A DNA stretch of 64,000 nt from Amaurobius ferox (GCA_951213105.1 OX578139.1:73354684-73418683); one strand, 5' to 3'; shown: positions 10,395 to 22,976, numbered from the stretch's first letter. Notes: generated by a model not told the origin, from the sequence alone. Made by a program: numbers and translations.

Positions 10395-10396
10395 AC

Positions 10397-11149
<753 letters not shown>

Positions 11150-11222
<73 letters not shown>
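11150..11222. repeat. (TA)n microsatellite
   Basis: About 72 bp of uninterrupted TA between two minus-strand PLE parts. Confidence 0.95.
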
Positions 11223-11225
<3 letters not shown>

Positions 11226-11305
11226 ATGTCAATATAACTTTAAAATCCTTAATGTAAACAACACTACATTGCGCAATGCTGCCCTTGTACATAATTTACA
11301 AATAT
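11223..11305 (-). other. Linker with PLE 5'-end motif
   Basis: It contains GCGCAATGCTGC at 11271-11282, as at the 5' edge of the full PLE (7815-7826). On the minus strand it follows the 3' end of the next element, so it may be a severely truncated downstream PLE start. Confidence 0.35.
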
Positions 11306-13310
11306 AATATCTAAATAGAAAATGTGAAGCACATGAAAGTAAAAATTGAATGCAAATAATGAAAAGTACCACCAATTAGCCGGGGCAGTTGTGATCTCCA
11401 CTCTCCGGTTGAGCATATTTTATGCCATGGCAACACGCTCGGGAGCCGATACTTTTACTATGGATGGCCTTATAACCAACAAAAATCACCAATTGAAAAC
11501 AACAAAACACATTGAAAGATGCACATGGAAGACCTAATACATTTTCACTCAATGGACTATCTATTAACCAAACACCATACTTCAATATGTATTCTACTTC
11601 TCTTTTCTTAGTAATCAAAATCTTTTCTCACATGAATACATAAACTATAAAACCCTTACCATCAGTATGTGTTACCTTGGCTTCAACTTTTTAAATCTAT
11701 ATAAGACTTGATCTCTCTAACCTTTAGCTTAAACAAATTATCTATAACCATGTACCACTTCTGTCTTCCCATATCCTTTATATCCCTGTTTCAACCGTTC
11801 AAATATCTTCTTATACTTGCAGTTACAGTTAAACCATTGAATTTCGGTATAATCTTGATCAAAAACCCTTGGGGTAACCCTGTTTCATAGCCTCATTTAA
11901 AAAATCCCTATCGCTTTTAACTTTATCTGTATCTCTACTATTTAAACGTTTGCTTCTGATCAATTGGTTACTTATAATATTTCTGAATACATTTTTATGT
12001 AAATTTGTAATCCATGGTGTAATATAATTAATTTTAAACTTAATTTTTTTTGTTTTATCAAATATAGTGAAAGTGGTCTTATTATTTGATTTCTCAATAC
12101 ATATATCCAAGTAATTTAAACTATTGTTAATATTGCTAAGAGTTTCTATTAAATTTAACGTTCGTGGAGAGAAACAGAAATCCATTTCAATACCTGAATC
12201 GTCACAACACAAAATCACGCTATCAACATAACGCATGTATACCATCCCGTTTAAAATGTGGGTTCCTGTCTCATACCTGTCCAAATAAATATCTGCCAAA
12301 ACAGATGAACAGCTTCCACCCATAGGGATTCCCTTTGTTTTCTTGTAAAATCCCAGTCAATTGTACAGCACTGTTTCAAACAAAACCAATTTTACAAATG
12401 CAGTATACCTTCCCAGCGTCATCAAAGTTTGCAAATTGTGTGTATGGTAAATTTCTATTACTATTTGAAATAAATCGTTAATATCGTTATTATTGTACAG
12501 ATCGCAGAAATCATGACTTTTATAAACCATATCATTCGGTATATCCTTTAATTTATTAATAGCTTCATAACTATTATTGATGAAGTATGAACCTTGATTT
12601 TTGAGCCTTGCTATAACTGACTTCAGTACCATAAGTAACCTTTTACTGGCATTTGTTAAATATGATCTAAAACCAACGGTTAAAGGCGAAATTTATCAGG
12701 TTTCTTGTGTAATTTTGGTATTAGTGTCAGATATGGGAATTTTATTCCCCCTATACCAATACCAGATATTTTTTGTACTTGGCTTTTATACGATTTTTTA
12801 TTTCAGTTTTGGAATTATTCACTTGCTAATACATGTTTACGTTATTATAACTATTATATAGTAAATCGTTATAGTATTTCCTGCAAGTGAATGCGTAATT
12901 TGCTGTCATTTTATCGACGTATGTAATTACATAAATTTTCTGAAATTCCAAGAACTCATTTTTATCTTAACTCGTAATTTCTCCAATCCTTTTGTTCTTT
13001 TTATACCAGTAACTCATTTCCTTCATTACATTACATTTCCACTCGTTAAATACCTCAGCAGGTAAACTGTAATTTACCGCTGTAAATAAATCTATTTATA
13101 TCTGGATCGATAGAATGTACAACATGGTCAAACTCCTGATATTTGACTTTAGCATCCTTTTCAAATAAATCTTTAATACTAATAATGATAACATTAAGAT
13201 CTCCTGTTACCACATGCCCATGATCCCTATCTGTATATGTCAAGTTATGACATTTACAAGGACCCTTTATTTCCAAATTCAAGTTTTGGCGGATTTTATT
13301 GTAATTAAAA
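11306..13310 (-). mobile_element. PLE, second lineage, 5'-truncated, minus strand
   Basis: About 2 kb of a PLE distinct from the full copy, with the 3' UTR (hairpin remnant at 11382-11402, CCATGGCAACACGCTC), RT C-terminus, palm and the N-terminal RT region. It stops at about 13310, where an inverted copy of the same family begins. No GIY-YIG remains. Confidence 0.75.
11859..13310 (-). pseudogene. PLE reverse transcriptase, broken
   Basis: On the minus strand the pieces in order are FNYNKIRQNLNLEIK and HGHVVTGDLNVI (N-terminal region, from 13310), YLTLIPKLHKKPDKFR (motif 2, near 12760), KSHDFCDLYNNNDI (motif A), MGGSCSSVLADIYL (motif B), MRYVDSVILC (motif C, where the second Asp is replaced by Ser) and SLNYLDICIE. 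Several frame changes and stops separate the pieces. Loss of the DD pair plus the truncation mean it is dead. A sister copy in opposite orientation (13312 onward) keeps MRYVDDVILC, so the Ser is a later change. Confidence 0.75.
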
Positions 13311-13311
13311 A

Positions 13312-13720
13312 ATGGTATACATGCGTTATGTTGATGACGTGATTTTGTGTTGTGGCAATTCAGACTTTGTAATGGATTTCAGTTTCTATCCACGAATGTT
13401 AAATTTAATAGAAACTCCTAGCAATATTAACAATAGTTTAAATTATTTGGATATATGTAATGAGCAATCAGATAATAAAACTTTTCTTTTACTTTATTTG
13501 ATAAAAAGAATTAAGTTTAAAATTAATTATATTACAGCATGGATTTAACATTTACATAAAAATGTATTCAGAAATATTATAATTAACCAATTGACAAGAA
13601 GCAAACTTTTAAATAGTAGAGATATAGATAAAGTTAAAAGCGAGCGATAGGGATTTTTTAAATAAGTCTATGAAACAGGGTTACCCAAAGGGTTTTTTGA
13701 TCAAGATTATATAGGAATTC
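13312..13720 (+). pseudogene. PLE RT palm/thumb fragment, plus strand
   Basis: It starts inside the palm at MVYMRYVDDVILCC (motif C, DD intact) and continues through SLNYLDICNE and IKFKINYITAWI. After a stop at 13546 the thumb follows out of frame (KNVFRNIIINQL-like, then a KGFL-like end near 13700). The sequence upstream of motif C is replaced by the inverted minus-strand copy, so the RT is incomplete. Confidence 0.7.
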
Positions 13721-13928
13721 AATTGTTTAACTGTAACTGCAAATATAAGAAGATATATGAAAGGTTGAAACAAGGATATAAACGATATAGGAAGACAAAA
13801 GTGGTACGTGGTTATGGAGAATTTGTTTAAACTAAAGGTTAGAGATCAAGCCATGGATTTAAAAGGTTCCTTACAAGGTAACACGTACTGATGGTAAGAG
13901 TTTTATAGGAAAAGAGAAGTAGAATATA

Positions 13929-14781
13929 CAGGGTGATTACAATTAAAGTTGCGATTTTAAAACGCTGTAAAGTAAGAACCACTGGTCAGAATGACCTGAA
14001 ATTTGGCATGAGTATACGTGAAGCAATGACATTTTGTTTGGTGAAGGAAAGAAAATACTTCAAAAATATACCTATAGACGGCGCTGTATTTTCCAAACAC
14101 GGGGTGTTGTTAGCCAAAAGAAACCAATAGTCAACTAAAGAAAACGACAATTTAATCAGAATCACTTAATTTAATAATTGATTGAAACATCATGAAAACA
14201 TTAAACAAACACCTAATACGCAAGAAATATTCAATATGCTCTCCACCGTATTTGGCTGCGAGTTGGAAGCGCAAAACAGCATGTTCCACAACAGATCGGA
14301 ATGTATCAGAGGTGATGCTGTAGACATGGTGCGTAATGCGTGCTTTTAAGTCAGCTAAGTTCGTGGAACCTCCTGAGAGCAGTTAAAGCACAGTCACCGT
14401 TCTGGTAGAAAAGTTTTACGAGCAAAGCCCGATCCTTCAGTGACAGAGTCATGACAAGGCACTCAATGAGAATTGCATGTGCTCCTCGTTTTTATCACAA
14501 CTGCAATATGCGGTGAGCATGCCTAGTCTTAATTAGCATACCTCCAGATAAGAGTTGTGCTTCCACGCGCGACTTAGCGGTTAATTTTTTTGTTCTCCGT
14601 CAAGCAAATTCAATGTTGGATTCATACATTGCCATTTTTTGGTACATTTTTAAAGTATTTTTTTTTCGCCAAACAAAATTCCATTGCTTCACATATAATC
14701 AGGTCAAATTTCAGGTCATTCAGACCAGTAGTTCTTACTTTACAGCGTTTTAAAATCGCAACTTTAATTATTATCACCCTG
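13929..14781 (-). mobile_element. Mariner-type element with ~155 bp TIRs, internally deleted
   Basis: The left end is CAGGGTGATTACAATTAAAG and the right end, reverse-complemented, is CAGGGTGATAATAATTAAAG. Homology extends about 155 bp at roughly 85 percent by eye. TA duplications lie at 13927-13928 and 14782-14783. The target is a PLE 3' UTR, and the uninterrupted minus copy shows the empty site. The interior retains only the end of a transposase. Confidence 0.85.
14165..14372 (-). pseudogene. Tc1/mariner-superfamily transposase, C-terminal remnant
   Basis: The minus strand reads NLADLKARITHHVYSITSDT, then a stretch ending RFQLAAKYGGEHIEYFLR. This is the C-terminal tail style of mariner/Tc-superfamily transposases found in arthropods, where a conserved Gly-x-HIE stretch closes the protein. 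No DDE catalytic core is visible between the TIRs, so the copy could only be moved in trans. Confidence 0.6.
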
Positions 14782-15061
14782 TACATAGAAGTATGGTGTT
14801 TGGTTAATAGATAGTCCATTAAGTGAAAATGTATTAGGTCTCTCATGTGCATCTTTCAATGGGTTTTGTTGTTTTCAATTAGTGATTGTTGTTGGTAATA
14901 AGGCCATCCATAGTAAAAGTATCGGCTTCTGGGAGTGTTGCCATTTCATAATGCATGCTCAACCGAAGAGTGGCGGTCACAACTCCCCCCGGCTAATTGG
15001 TGGTACTTTTCATTATTTGCATTCAATTTTTACTTTCATGTGTTTCACATTTTCTATTTGG

Positions 15062-15064
<3 letters not shown>

Positions 15065-15112
<48 letters not shown>
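15065..15112. repeat. (TA)n microsatellite at a PLE 3' end
   Basis: About 48 bp of TA directly after the plus-strand PLE 3' end. Confidence 0.95.
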
Positions 15113-15117
<5 letters not shown>

Positions 15118-15443
15118 TTCCAATGATGGATTAAAGATAAGTTGTAACTCTATAACCATAACTAAAAACCTAAGGTAACTACGTAAAAAGATGTAAAAAA
15201 GTAGAGATATATCAATCAAAAGGAGAATAAAATGCATATATACAGTAATCGAGCAAATAATAATTAACACATATCTATGGTGAGATTTGGAATATTGAAA
15301 AAAAGGTGAAAAACCAAGCATTAAAGCCAAACACGTGGAAAAGTTCCAGGCTTAAAAAGGATATCATTTTGAACAGATTCGTCTTCAGGTCCAAGTATCT
15401 ATTCAAAATGAGTAAAAAAATTGTTAACTTTCTACTTAGTATG

Positions 15444-15445
<2 letters not shown>
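15113..15445. other. Unassigned DNA between (TA)n tracts
   Basis: Nothing recognised. It ends in another (TA)n followed by a further PLE 3' end. Confidence 0.5.

Positions 15446-15530
<85 letters not shown>
15446..15530. repeat. (TA)n microsatellite
   Basis: About 85 bp of TA. The PLE 3' end on its right is in minus orientation. Confidence 0.95.
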
Positions 15531-15886
<356 letters not shown>

Positions 15887-15959
15887 ATTTTTTATTTCCA
15901 TTTATTATTTCCATTAGACATGAATTATTACTTCCATTCAATAACTGAAATCTGCATTA

Positions 15960-16530
15960 AGATATAAAAACTATAATATTTGAACTGGAAATGAAAATAA
16001 ACAGAATGCGGAAACCCTGAGTAAGGTTCCCAACACCCTCTGAAATTCGAATATGAATCCATATCAGTCATTATCTAATCTATGTATATAACCAAGTTTG
16101 AGATATATATGTTTCAAGTAAAGGAAAGTAAAAATCCTTAATGACATTTCCAACACCATTTTGAATTCATAAAATTCATTATCTAAGCTGTACTTATAGC
16201 CAATCTTAAAAAATTCTTGTTTAAAAAATTTAAACCCAAAGTGAAAAACAAACAAACCGGAAGTGAAAATTTCTAAGTGAACCACCTAACCTCTTCCAGA
16301 ATTTGAAGCTGAATATACATATATCAATATCATGTAAGCTCTATCTATAGCCAATAGACGTTTCAAGTAAAATAAAAAATTTTGAACTGTAAATGAAAAA
16401 GAAAAAAGTTGAAATCCGTGGTAAACCTTCCTACGCCCTCTGAAATTTATTGTAAAATCCAAATAATTCATCATCTGAGCTTTATCTATAACAGGTCTTG
16501 ACAAATAGATGATTCAAAGAAATTTCTTTT
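15960..16530. repeat. Degenerate tandem repeat, ~120-147 bp, four units
   Basis: A block resembling CCTACGCCCTCTGAAATT recurs at about 16029, 16149, 16283 and 16430, each followed by ATCTAAGCT(G/C)TA(C/T)CTATAGCCAA-like text and a TTTCAAGTAAA motif. A single related unit appears near 28000-28110. Units are highly diverged. Confidence 0.55.
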
Positions 16531-16559
16531 CCAAACACAATATTATGGCAAATTTTTGC

Positions 16560-18440
16560 CACCAATCAGAACAATTAAGGTGCATTCTGACGGTAATATA
16601 ACGGACTTTTCTCAAAAAGACCCATTATAAGAAAAAATATCAGAAAAGTTCCCACTTGAATGAAATTAATTGGAAGAATGCAAAATACAGGCTAAAGTTG
16701 ATACAACGGAATTTGATCTAAAATACCCACTGAAAGAAAAACATAACAAAAGAGCTCCCACTTTAATAAAATTAATGGCAATAAAGCAAAATTCAGGCTA
16801 CCGTTAATACAGCGGAATTTGATCTAAAACACCCATTGAAAGAAGATGTTTCTCTTTCAATGTGTGTATAACATAACAAAAAAGCTCCCACTTTAATAAA
16901 ATTAATAGAAATAAAGCAAAATGGAGGCTAACGTTAACACAACGGAATTTGATCTGAAACACCCATTGAAAGAAAAACATAACAAAAGAGCTCCCACTTT
17001 AATAAAATTAACAGGAATAAAGCAAATGCAGGCTAACGTTAATACAACTGAATTTGATCTGAAACACCCATTAAAAGAAAAACATAACAAAAGAGCTCCC
17101 ACTTTAATAAAATTAATAGGAATAAAGCAAAATGCAGGCTAACGTTAATACAACGGAATTTGATCTAAAACACCTACTGAAAGAAAAACATAACAAAAGA
17201 GCCCCCACTTTAATAAAATTAATAGGAATAAAGCAAAATGCAGGCTAATGTTAATACAACGGAATTTGATCTAAAACACCCATTGAAAGAAAAATATAAC
17301 AAAAGAGCTCCCACTTTAATAAAATAATTGGAATAAAGCAAAATGCAGGCTAACGTTAATATAACGGAATTTGATCTAAAATACCCATTGAAAGAAGAAC
17401 ATAACAAAAGAACTCCCACTTTAATGAAATTAACAGGAATAAACCAAATGCAGGCTAACGTTAATACAACGGAATTTGATCTAAAACACCTATTGAAAGA
17501 AAAACATAACAAAAGAGCCCTCACTTTAATAAAATTAATAGGAATAAAGCAAAATGTAGGCTAACGTTAATACAGCGGAATTTGATCTAAAACACCCATT
17601 GAAAGAAGATGTTTCTCTTTCAATGTGTGTATAACATAACAAAAAAGCTCCCACTTTAATAAAATTAATAGAAATAAAGCAAAATGGAGGCTAACGTTAA
17701 CACAACTGAATTTGATCTGAAACACCCATTGAAAGAAAAACATAACAAAAGAGCTCCCAATTTAATAATATAATAGGAATAAAGCTAAATGCAGGCTAAC
17801 GTTAATACAACGGAATTTGATCTAAAATACCCACTGAAAGAAAAAACTTCATAGAATAGTTCCCACTTTAAGAAAACTAATAGGAATATTACAAAATGCA
17901 AAGGTAAATCCGACGAAATTTGATCTAAAACACCCATTGAAAGAGAAAACTGAATATCTCCCACTTTAATAGAATAATTGAAATAATGCAAGATGACAGA
18001 CTAAATTTAATACAACAAAATTTAATCTAAAACACTTAAGTAAGCATATTAAATTAGTTAATAATTTTGTAGGATTAATAGGATTAATGCACAGCATCAA
18101 ACTAGTGTTAATATAGCAGAATTTGGTCAAGAAAATCTTATTAAAATAGTTCTTAATATTATAGGATTAATAGGATTACAGCAAAATACATGTAACGTTA
18201 ATACAACTCTGGTAATAGACAGGCATTATGAGAAATATTTATTAAAATATGTCTCTTTTATTCTAAAATAACTAATTTTGAATATAGCAGATGTTAGTTA
18301 AAAACACCCATTATAAGAAAAAACATTTCTAACTAGTTCCCAATTTAATATGATTTAATACAATTACAGCTAAATTATTTTTAACATTAATACAGCGGAA
18401 TTTGGTCAAAAACTCTCATTATAAATTCAGCTAATTATCA
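16560..18440. repeat. Satellite array, ~105 bp monomer with higher-order structure
   Basis: Monomers carry GCTAACGTTAATACAACGGA, TTTGATCTAAAACACCCATT and AACAAAAGAGCTCCCACTTT. Central units (16700-17800) are close to each other, and edge units (before 16700 and after 17990) are much more diverged. An extra insert, GATGTTTCTCTTTCAATGTG, is found only in two units about 750 bp apart (near 16843 and 17606), which points to a multi-monomer higher-order unit. In-phase monomers give repetitive short frames that I do not regard as genes. Confidence 0.85.
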
Positions 18441-18788
18441 AACGAAATTTTTCATACATTCAAAACATTTTAATCACAGATTTTACAATTTTACTTTCTC
18501 CAATTTGATGTAAATTATGCAGCTTTTTCAGAACTCATATTTGTCTCCTATCAGCAAGTATAAAAGATATCTTAATGAATGCTTCCTTTTTAATATTATT
18601 TCCACACGAAAAACTTGTGAGTAATTAGTAAATAAATTCAAATCTGTGATAATAGTTTTAGTTTTCTCTATTGTAAGAAAAAAATATGAATTGCATATAT
18701 ATATATATATTTTATTTGCAAACCGTTCAGGTGAAAATTTTGTTTGGAAAGTATAGAAACTAATTATTTCTCGCAAATCACATTTTTA

Positions 18789-18836
<48 letters not shown>

Positions 18837-19002
18837 ACTGAATTGCAGACTTTTAAAACTTTTGAATTGGAACCACAAGAGATGCAATTAAAATCCTAAT
18901 TGCATTTTTAAAAATAGCCACAACTTAGTAATGGCTTTCGAATTTGGAATTTACATAATTTACGATTGCAAACTCTTCTTACATAATGAAAGAAATATGT
19001 TT
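18441..19002. other. Unassigned DNA with two short (TA)n tracts
   Basis: (TA)n runs near 18696-18710 and 18801-18832. Nothing else is recognised. Confidence 0.5.
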
Positions 19003-19066
19003 GTGTGTGTGTGTGTATGCGCGCGCGCATGTGTATATATGTGCGTGTGTGTGTGTGTGTGTGTGT
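19003..19066. repeat. (GT)n microsatellite with a GC dinucleotide core
   Basis: GT repeats flank GCGCGCGC. Frames across it on both strands are repeat artefacts. Confidence 0.9.
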
Positions 19067-20500
19067 CACCGGCAGCCTGAAATAAAAGCGTCTTACGATC
19101 ACCAAATTTGGTACACAGGTATTTCAGGATCCGTGAAGAATGAAAATACGCCTCAGCGATATTTTTTATTAACTTCGAATTAGGTTTTAGTTTTTTTATG
19201 TTTTAGCACGATTTTGGACGATTTTCACACAAATCAGTTTCTTAGCGACCGAAAATATTATCACAAAGTTTCCATATGAATAGTGTTGCCATCTGTTCCC
19301 CCCAGTTCCGGAGAAGAATGAGGAGTCACTAAGTATTTCCAATTCCGGATTTGTAACACTTTCTGTTCATAAAACTTTTTGAAACATGTATGTATCACAA
19401 GATTGGTTACGCATAGAGCTTATATATATTAGGGGAGGTTATATGTTTGTCTACACCTCTCTGTAGTAAAGTTAGCTCCGCCGAAACTCTAACGAAAATA
19501 TTAAATTTTCACATCTGTAACAGAACCAGTGGCACTTTCCTCGCTTTCAAATTAGAGGAGAACTCACAGCCCATTGCTATCATTCAAGCATATATCCGTA
19601 TCAAAATACGACTTTGTTTGGTTTGATAGCCTACAATACGAAAAACCGTATAATCGAACGTATGCTGTTTAAATAGTCTTCAATCCCAACAAGATTAAAC
19701 GTCGTTCCAAGTTCTATCTTTGCATCGGCGATATACGAAGAATAAGAAACACCGGTTTTTCCGACTCATAGGATAAAATATCATGAGTGCTAATTCTTAA
19801 ATTTTGCTTACCATGACTTAATTTTTATTCTCTGCACAAAGACCTAAAGAAGAAAAATTTTACTAATTAGTAGTCAAGTCCCCTTAATGAACGACCTGTT
19901 GTCTCACAGGATTAAAATTTGAAAAATAATGAGGATTCACATAGATCTGACAGTGTACTACCAAATATTATCGTGATCTGTCAAACGATATACGAATACA
20001 GGTTATAGAAAAGTAAAAACATTTGTATCGGAGATGTTAAATTTGCCGCACTTGAGTAAACTAAGTTAACTGTCATATTTCTTAACTGTACTCATACCTT
20101 TACAATAAGGTATTATACAATCTTCTGGGAGAAAAATCGCACGTATAGCGTCCCCTAAAGACTACTTTTAAACTACAAAACATTTCATTAACTAAGCTCA
20201 CTTGTGTGAAATCCATTAATGGATGGATACTTTGAGGTAATATAGACTACTATCTCATATACTGTCAATATCAAATTGTTCTCACACGAGAGAGCAGCAC
20301 ATATCAAGCACACTGTTTAACAAGCATTTAAAAATGGATTAAAACTTTCTGTAACGTGGTCAAATATTGATATTCGTAGTGATAAACTTTCTGCCAGTTC
20401 AAATCAGCTAAAATCCATCCCTAACTTGTTAAGGTATATTCTTCATGAATTTGTCAACTGTACCAACGAACTCTTATATCGCTTCTATACGGAGGTGCTT
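19067..20500. other. Unassigned DNA
   Basis: I see no domain, RNA or clear repeat. Text just after the GT tract (a CGTCTTACGATC ... AAATTTGGTACACAGGTATT stretch) resembles the edges of dispersed repeats, but I could not pair it with another copy here. Confidence 0.4.
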
Positions 20501-20503
20501 GAA

Positions 20504-20720
20504 CAAAGACTTTATAGCATTGACCTGGAATATAGCGATTTTAGCCTTTTTGGACCTTTGAAGACGCACCCGGTAAGAAAGCAGTTTGTAACTGATAACC
20601 ATGTTCAACAATCTGTCTTGGCTACAGGATCTGCATAATGATTTCTTTATGTCTGGGACCCATGCCTTAGCGTAACGAAGAAACGCATGCCTGTAAAAGT
20701 ATGAACATTACGGGACAAAA
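20504..20720 (+). pseudogene. Mariner transposase C-terminal remnant
   Basis: The plus strand reads DLEYSDFSLFGPLKTHP followed by VRKQFVTDNHVQQSVLA. After a stop or shift at about 20637 it continues with a GTHALA-like segment and a basic tail. This is the end of a mariner-type transposase, where a D-x3-FxLFGPLK motif contains the last catalytic acidic residue. The upstream region (20430-20503) is open but not clearly transposase. No TIRs were found around it. Confidence 0.6.
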
Positions 20721-20825
20721 TTTCGTGTGCTCATGTAAGTTACTGGTTGTCTTTAAATTGGTATAAGAATAAATACCTCGGGCTTTGTTATATTATTTAA
20801 TGGTAGCCCCTCCCCCCAAATAAGC

Positions 20826-21000
20826 ATAAATCATAAGAGAACCTATTAAAGAGAACCTATCATAAGAGAAATAATAAGAGAACCTAGCATAAGAGAAATC
20901 ATAAGAGAACCTAGCATAAGAGAAATCATAAGAGAACCTATCATAAGAGAAATCATAAGAGAACCTATCATAAGAGAAATCATAAGAGAACCTATTATTA
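20826..21000. repeat. 27 bp tandem repeat, about six copies
   Basis: The unit is close to CATAAGAGAAAT plus CATAAGAGAACCTAT or CATAAGAGAACCTAG. As 27 is divisible by three it makes a nine-residue repeat on the minus strand (FSYDFSYDR-like). I read this as a minisatellite, not a gene. Confidence 0.85.
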
Positions 21001-21198
21001 AAACCTACATATAAACTGAAGCGTAGATAATGTGAAAGTCGAGTGATAGGCTTTGCTAGAGACCCCCACCTTCCCCCTTCCCAGAGAAGGTTGCAAGCAG
21101 GATTCGGAGGAGGACCCACCATGTCCTAAGAATCAAAATTTAATCTGTTGGAATGATCTGTATATAATGGCCATGTACTATATCGGTATATAATGTCT

Positions 21199-21244
21199 CA
21201 TGTCCATACGTGTACATGTTTGTCCATGTACACGTATGGACATG
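21199..21244. repeat. Perfect 20 bp inverted repeat, 6-nt loop
   Basis: Arms CATGTCCATACGTGTACATG and its exact reverse complement are separated by TTTGTC. It could extrude as a hairpin. There is no T-run and no coding context to suggest a terminator. Confidence 0.9.
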
Positions 21245-21918
21245 GACAAACTAAAATCCAAACTGGCATACAGAGAGTCACTAGCCTTGTATTGAAAGTC
21301 ACTTGCAAGCGGAACTCTTCACCCGGGCAGCAATTGGATCACAGAGTGCGTGCATCCTTTTAAAATTTCTAGAACTTCTGGTATCACCAAGTGATAAGAT
21401 TTCAGAATGGCATGTATTTTTTTTTCTTCTGAAAAGTTTCGAGAAAAATTAAATACACAATCATAAATTTATGATGATGACGTCTTTTATTTTTGAGACA
21501 AAAAAATAATATTATTTGTCTGTATAAAAAATACAACTTTCACACCCGAAAAGAAAGACTTTTTAATGAACGACTCGCCTGGGGAAGTTTTTGTTTAGGA
21601 AGGTGATGGCGGAAATATATATATCTGTGTGTGTGGGTGTGGGTGTGGGTGCGTATGTGGGTGGGTTTTGTCAAGGACATGAAAAATGAGTTCAGAAATT
21701 TAACAGTATAAACAGGAGGTTAAACAGTGTCGCTTATCGAATTCAGAAAATATCTTCAACCAAACCAAATGTTGCCCATATCGACAGATTAGCTTTATAT
21801 CTAGGATCGCATTAGGTTGATACTATTCGGGACATACAGTCGTAGGGAAAGGACGGAATACGAAAAATGTCTTCAATCTTTTGAGAGCCCGGGGAAACAA
21901 CGCATTTACACGTAACTG
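21245..21918. other. Unassigned DNA with a GT-rich stretch
   Basis: A GTGTGGGTGTGGGTGTGG-type run lies at 21624-21666. The remainder is unassigned. Confidence 0.5.
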
Positions 21919-21919
21919 T

Positions 21920-22480
21920 TCCTATGACGTAATCTAGGGTTGCTGTTTTCAGGACCGCTTGCACAAGGGTACCATATTTAGCGATTTATCTCCACTTTTG
22001 GGGACATTTCAAATGCTCAAAAGAACCTTCTCAATATAACAAATATTCTACAAGATACAAGCCCCCTTCTGGAAGGTTCTGCAGAGAGTACATAAAAGGA
22101 GCCATCTCTCAATTTGGGTAGTTGGCATAGTAGAGTCTAAGTTGAATTGTGAGATACGTCAATGTGTTTTAGAAAAGTAGCTGCTGTTTTGTGAAATTAG
22201 TTGAACAATTAATCGCTGTTTTACTGCAGTTGATAGATGACTGGATATTTTGTGAGAGAATTATCGAACTATTTGCTGTATATTATTTCGATTCAGCAAA
22301 TAATTTGTTCTTGCAAATAACTTGTTTGACTCTAAATCTTAAGATTGATCTCCACTTACCAGTGGCTACTGGTAAGTGGAGATCAATCCTGATGTAAGAG
22401 AAAATACAGTTTTTAAACCGAACAAGGACTCTGGCAGTTTAAATTGATGTTTTTTGGATTTTGTAATTCATCCGTAAATT
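21920..22480 (+). mobile_element. LTR-like 5' region of a gypsy-type element
   Basis: It shares an ordered series of blocks with 34595-35060: AGGGTTGC, AACAAATATTCTAC(A/G)AGATAC, TTCTGGAAG(G/T)TTCT, ATAAAAGGAG(C/G)CATC, GCTGTTTTACTG. A TATA-like ATAAAAGGAG sits where a promoter in a U3/R region would be. Internal gypsy RT sequence follows at about 22500. Exact LTR borders and a primer-binding site were not identified. Confidence 0.5.
22343..22388. repeat. Perfect 21 bp inverted repeat, 4-nt loop
   Basis: The left arm from 22343 (starting GATTGATCTCCACTTACC) and the right arm ending at 22388 are exact complements around GGCT. It lies in the LTR-like region, but the other copy (34595-35060) lacks it, so it arose in this copy. 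Confidence 0.9.
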
Positions 22481-22499
22481 TCGAACGTCAGATAGAAAG

Positions 22500-22786
22500 G
22501 GAAGGATTTGAAGAACTTTCTTGAATCCAACCTCGTCTATTTTGATGACATAATTATTGTTAAATGCTCATTTGACGAACATTTAAAAACCTCAGGCGGA
22601 CATTTTAAAAATTGAAGAATGATAGTTTAAAGCCTTCAAAATATAAACTATTCAATAAAAAATGCATATTTAGGACATATTATCTCTGAAAAAGATATAA
22701 GAACTGATCATAACAAATCTATGCTGCAAAAGAATGATGCAGACCGCAAGATGTTCCTCAACAAATGCTTCCGTGGTCTGTGCATC
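22500..22786 (+). pseudogene. Gypsy-type LTR retrotransposon RT fragment
   Basis: The plus strand shows the RT active-site block VYFDDIIIV at 22535-22561, then KCSFDEHLK. After a frameshift it gives a KLKNDSLK-like segment, YLGHIISEKDIRTDHNK and, further on, a FRGLC-like end where the RT normally continues into the connection domain. Several indels and no flanking gag or protease show a dead fragment. It resumes at 25547 after the Tc1 insertion, where text equivalent to HKFAKNFSNIADP follows directly. Confidence 0.75.
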
Positions 22787-22976
22787 TACACTATTCACAA
22801 CTGGAATCATAACACCATAAAGAAATTGATGTATCCTTATGAAATTTACAGAATATAATTGCAACATGGAGATGTGCAAATGATCAAAAATTCATACCTG
22901 GAAAATGAAAGCATGGAACCACGTTATTGACATTAGATCAATAAGGAATTGGTCCACCGCGATCGGCTATGTAGGA

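Larger units (their letters stand above)
13311..15064 (+). mobile_element. PLE, same second lineage, plus strand, interrupted by a mariner element
   Basis: This is the inverted partner of 11306-13310, running from the RT palm to the 3' end (CATTTTCTATTTGGATATTA) at (TA)n. The 853 bp element at 13929-14781 splits it within the 3' UTR. The flanks rejoin to match 11560-11600 of the minus copy. Confidence 0.75.

Noticed and set aside
16902..17564. Periodic protein-like frames (ANVNTTEFDLKHPLKEKHNK)
   Set aside because: They arise only where adjacent satellite monomers are in phase. Length variation of monomers breaks them, and there is no start or stop logic.
20793..21122. Nine-residue repeat protein on the minus strand
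   Set aside because: Follows from a 27 bp minisatellite. Flanks are not coding.
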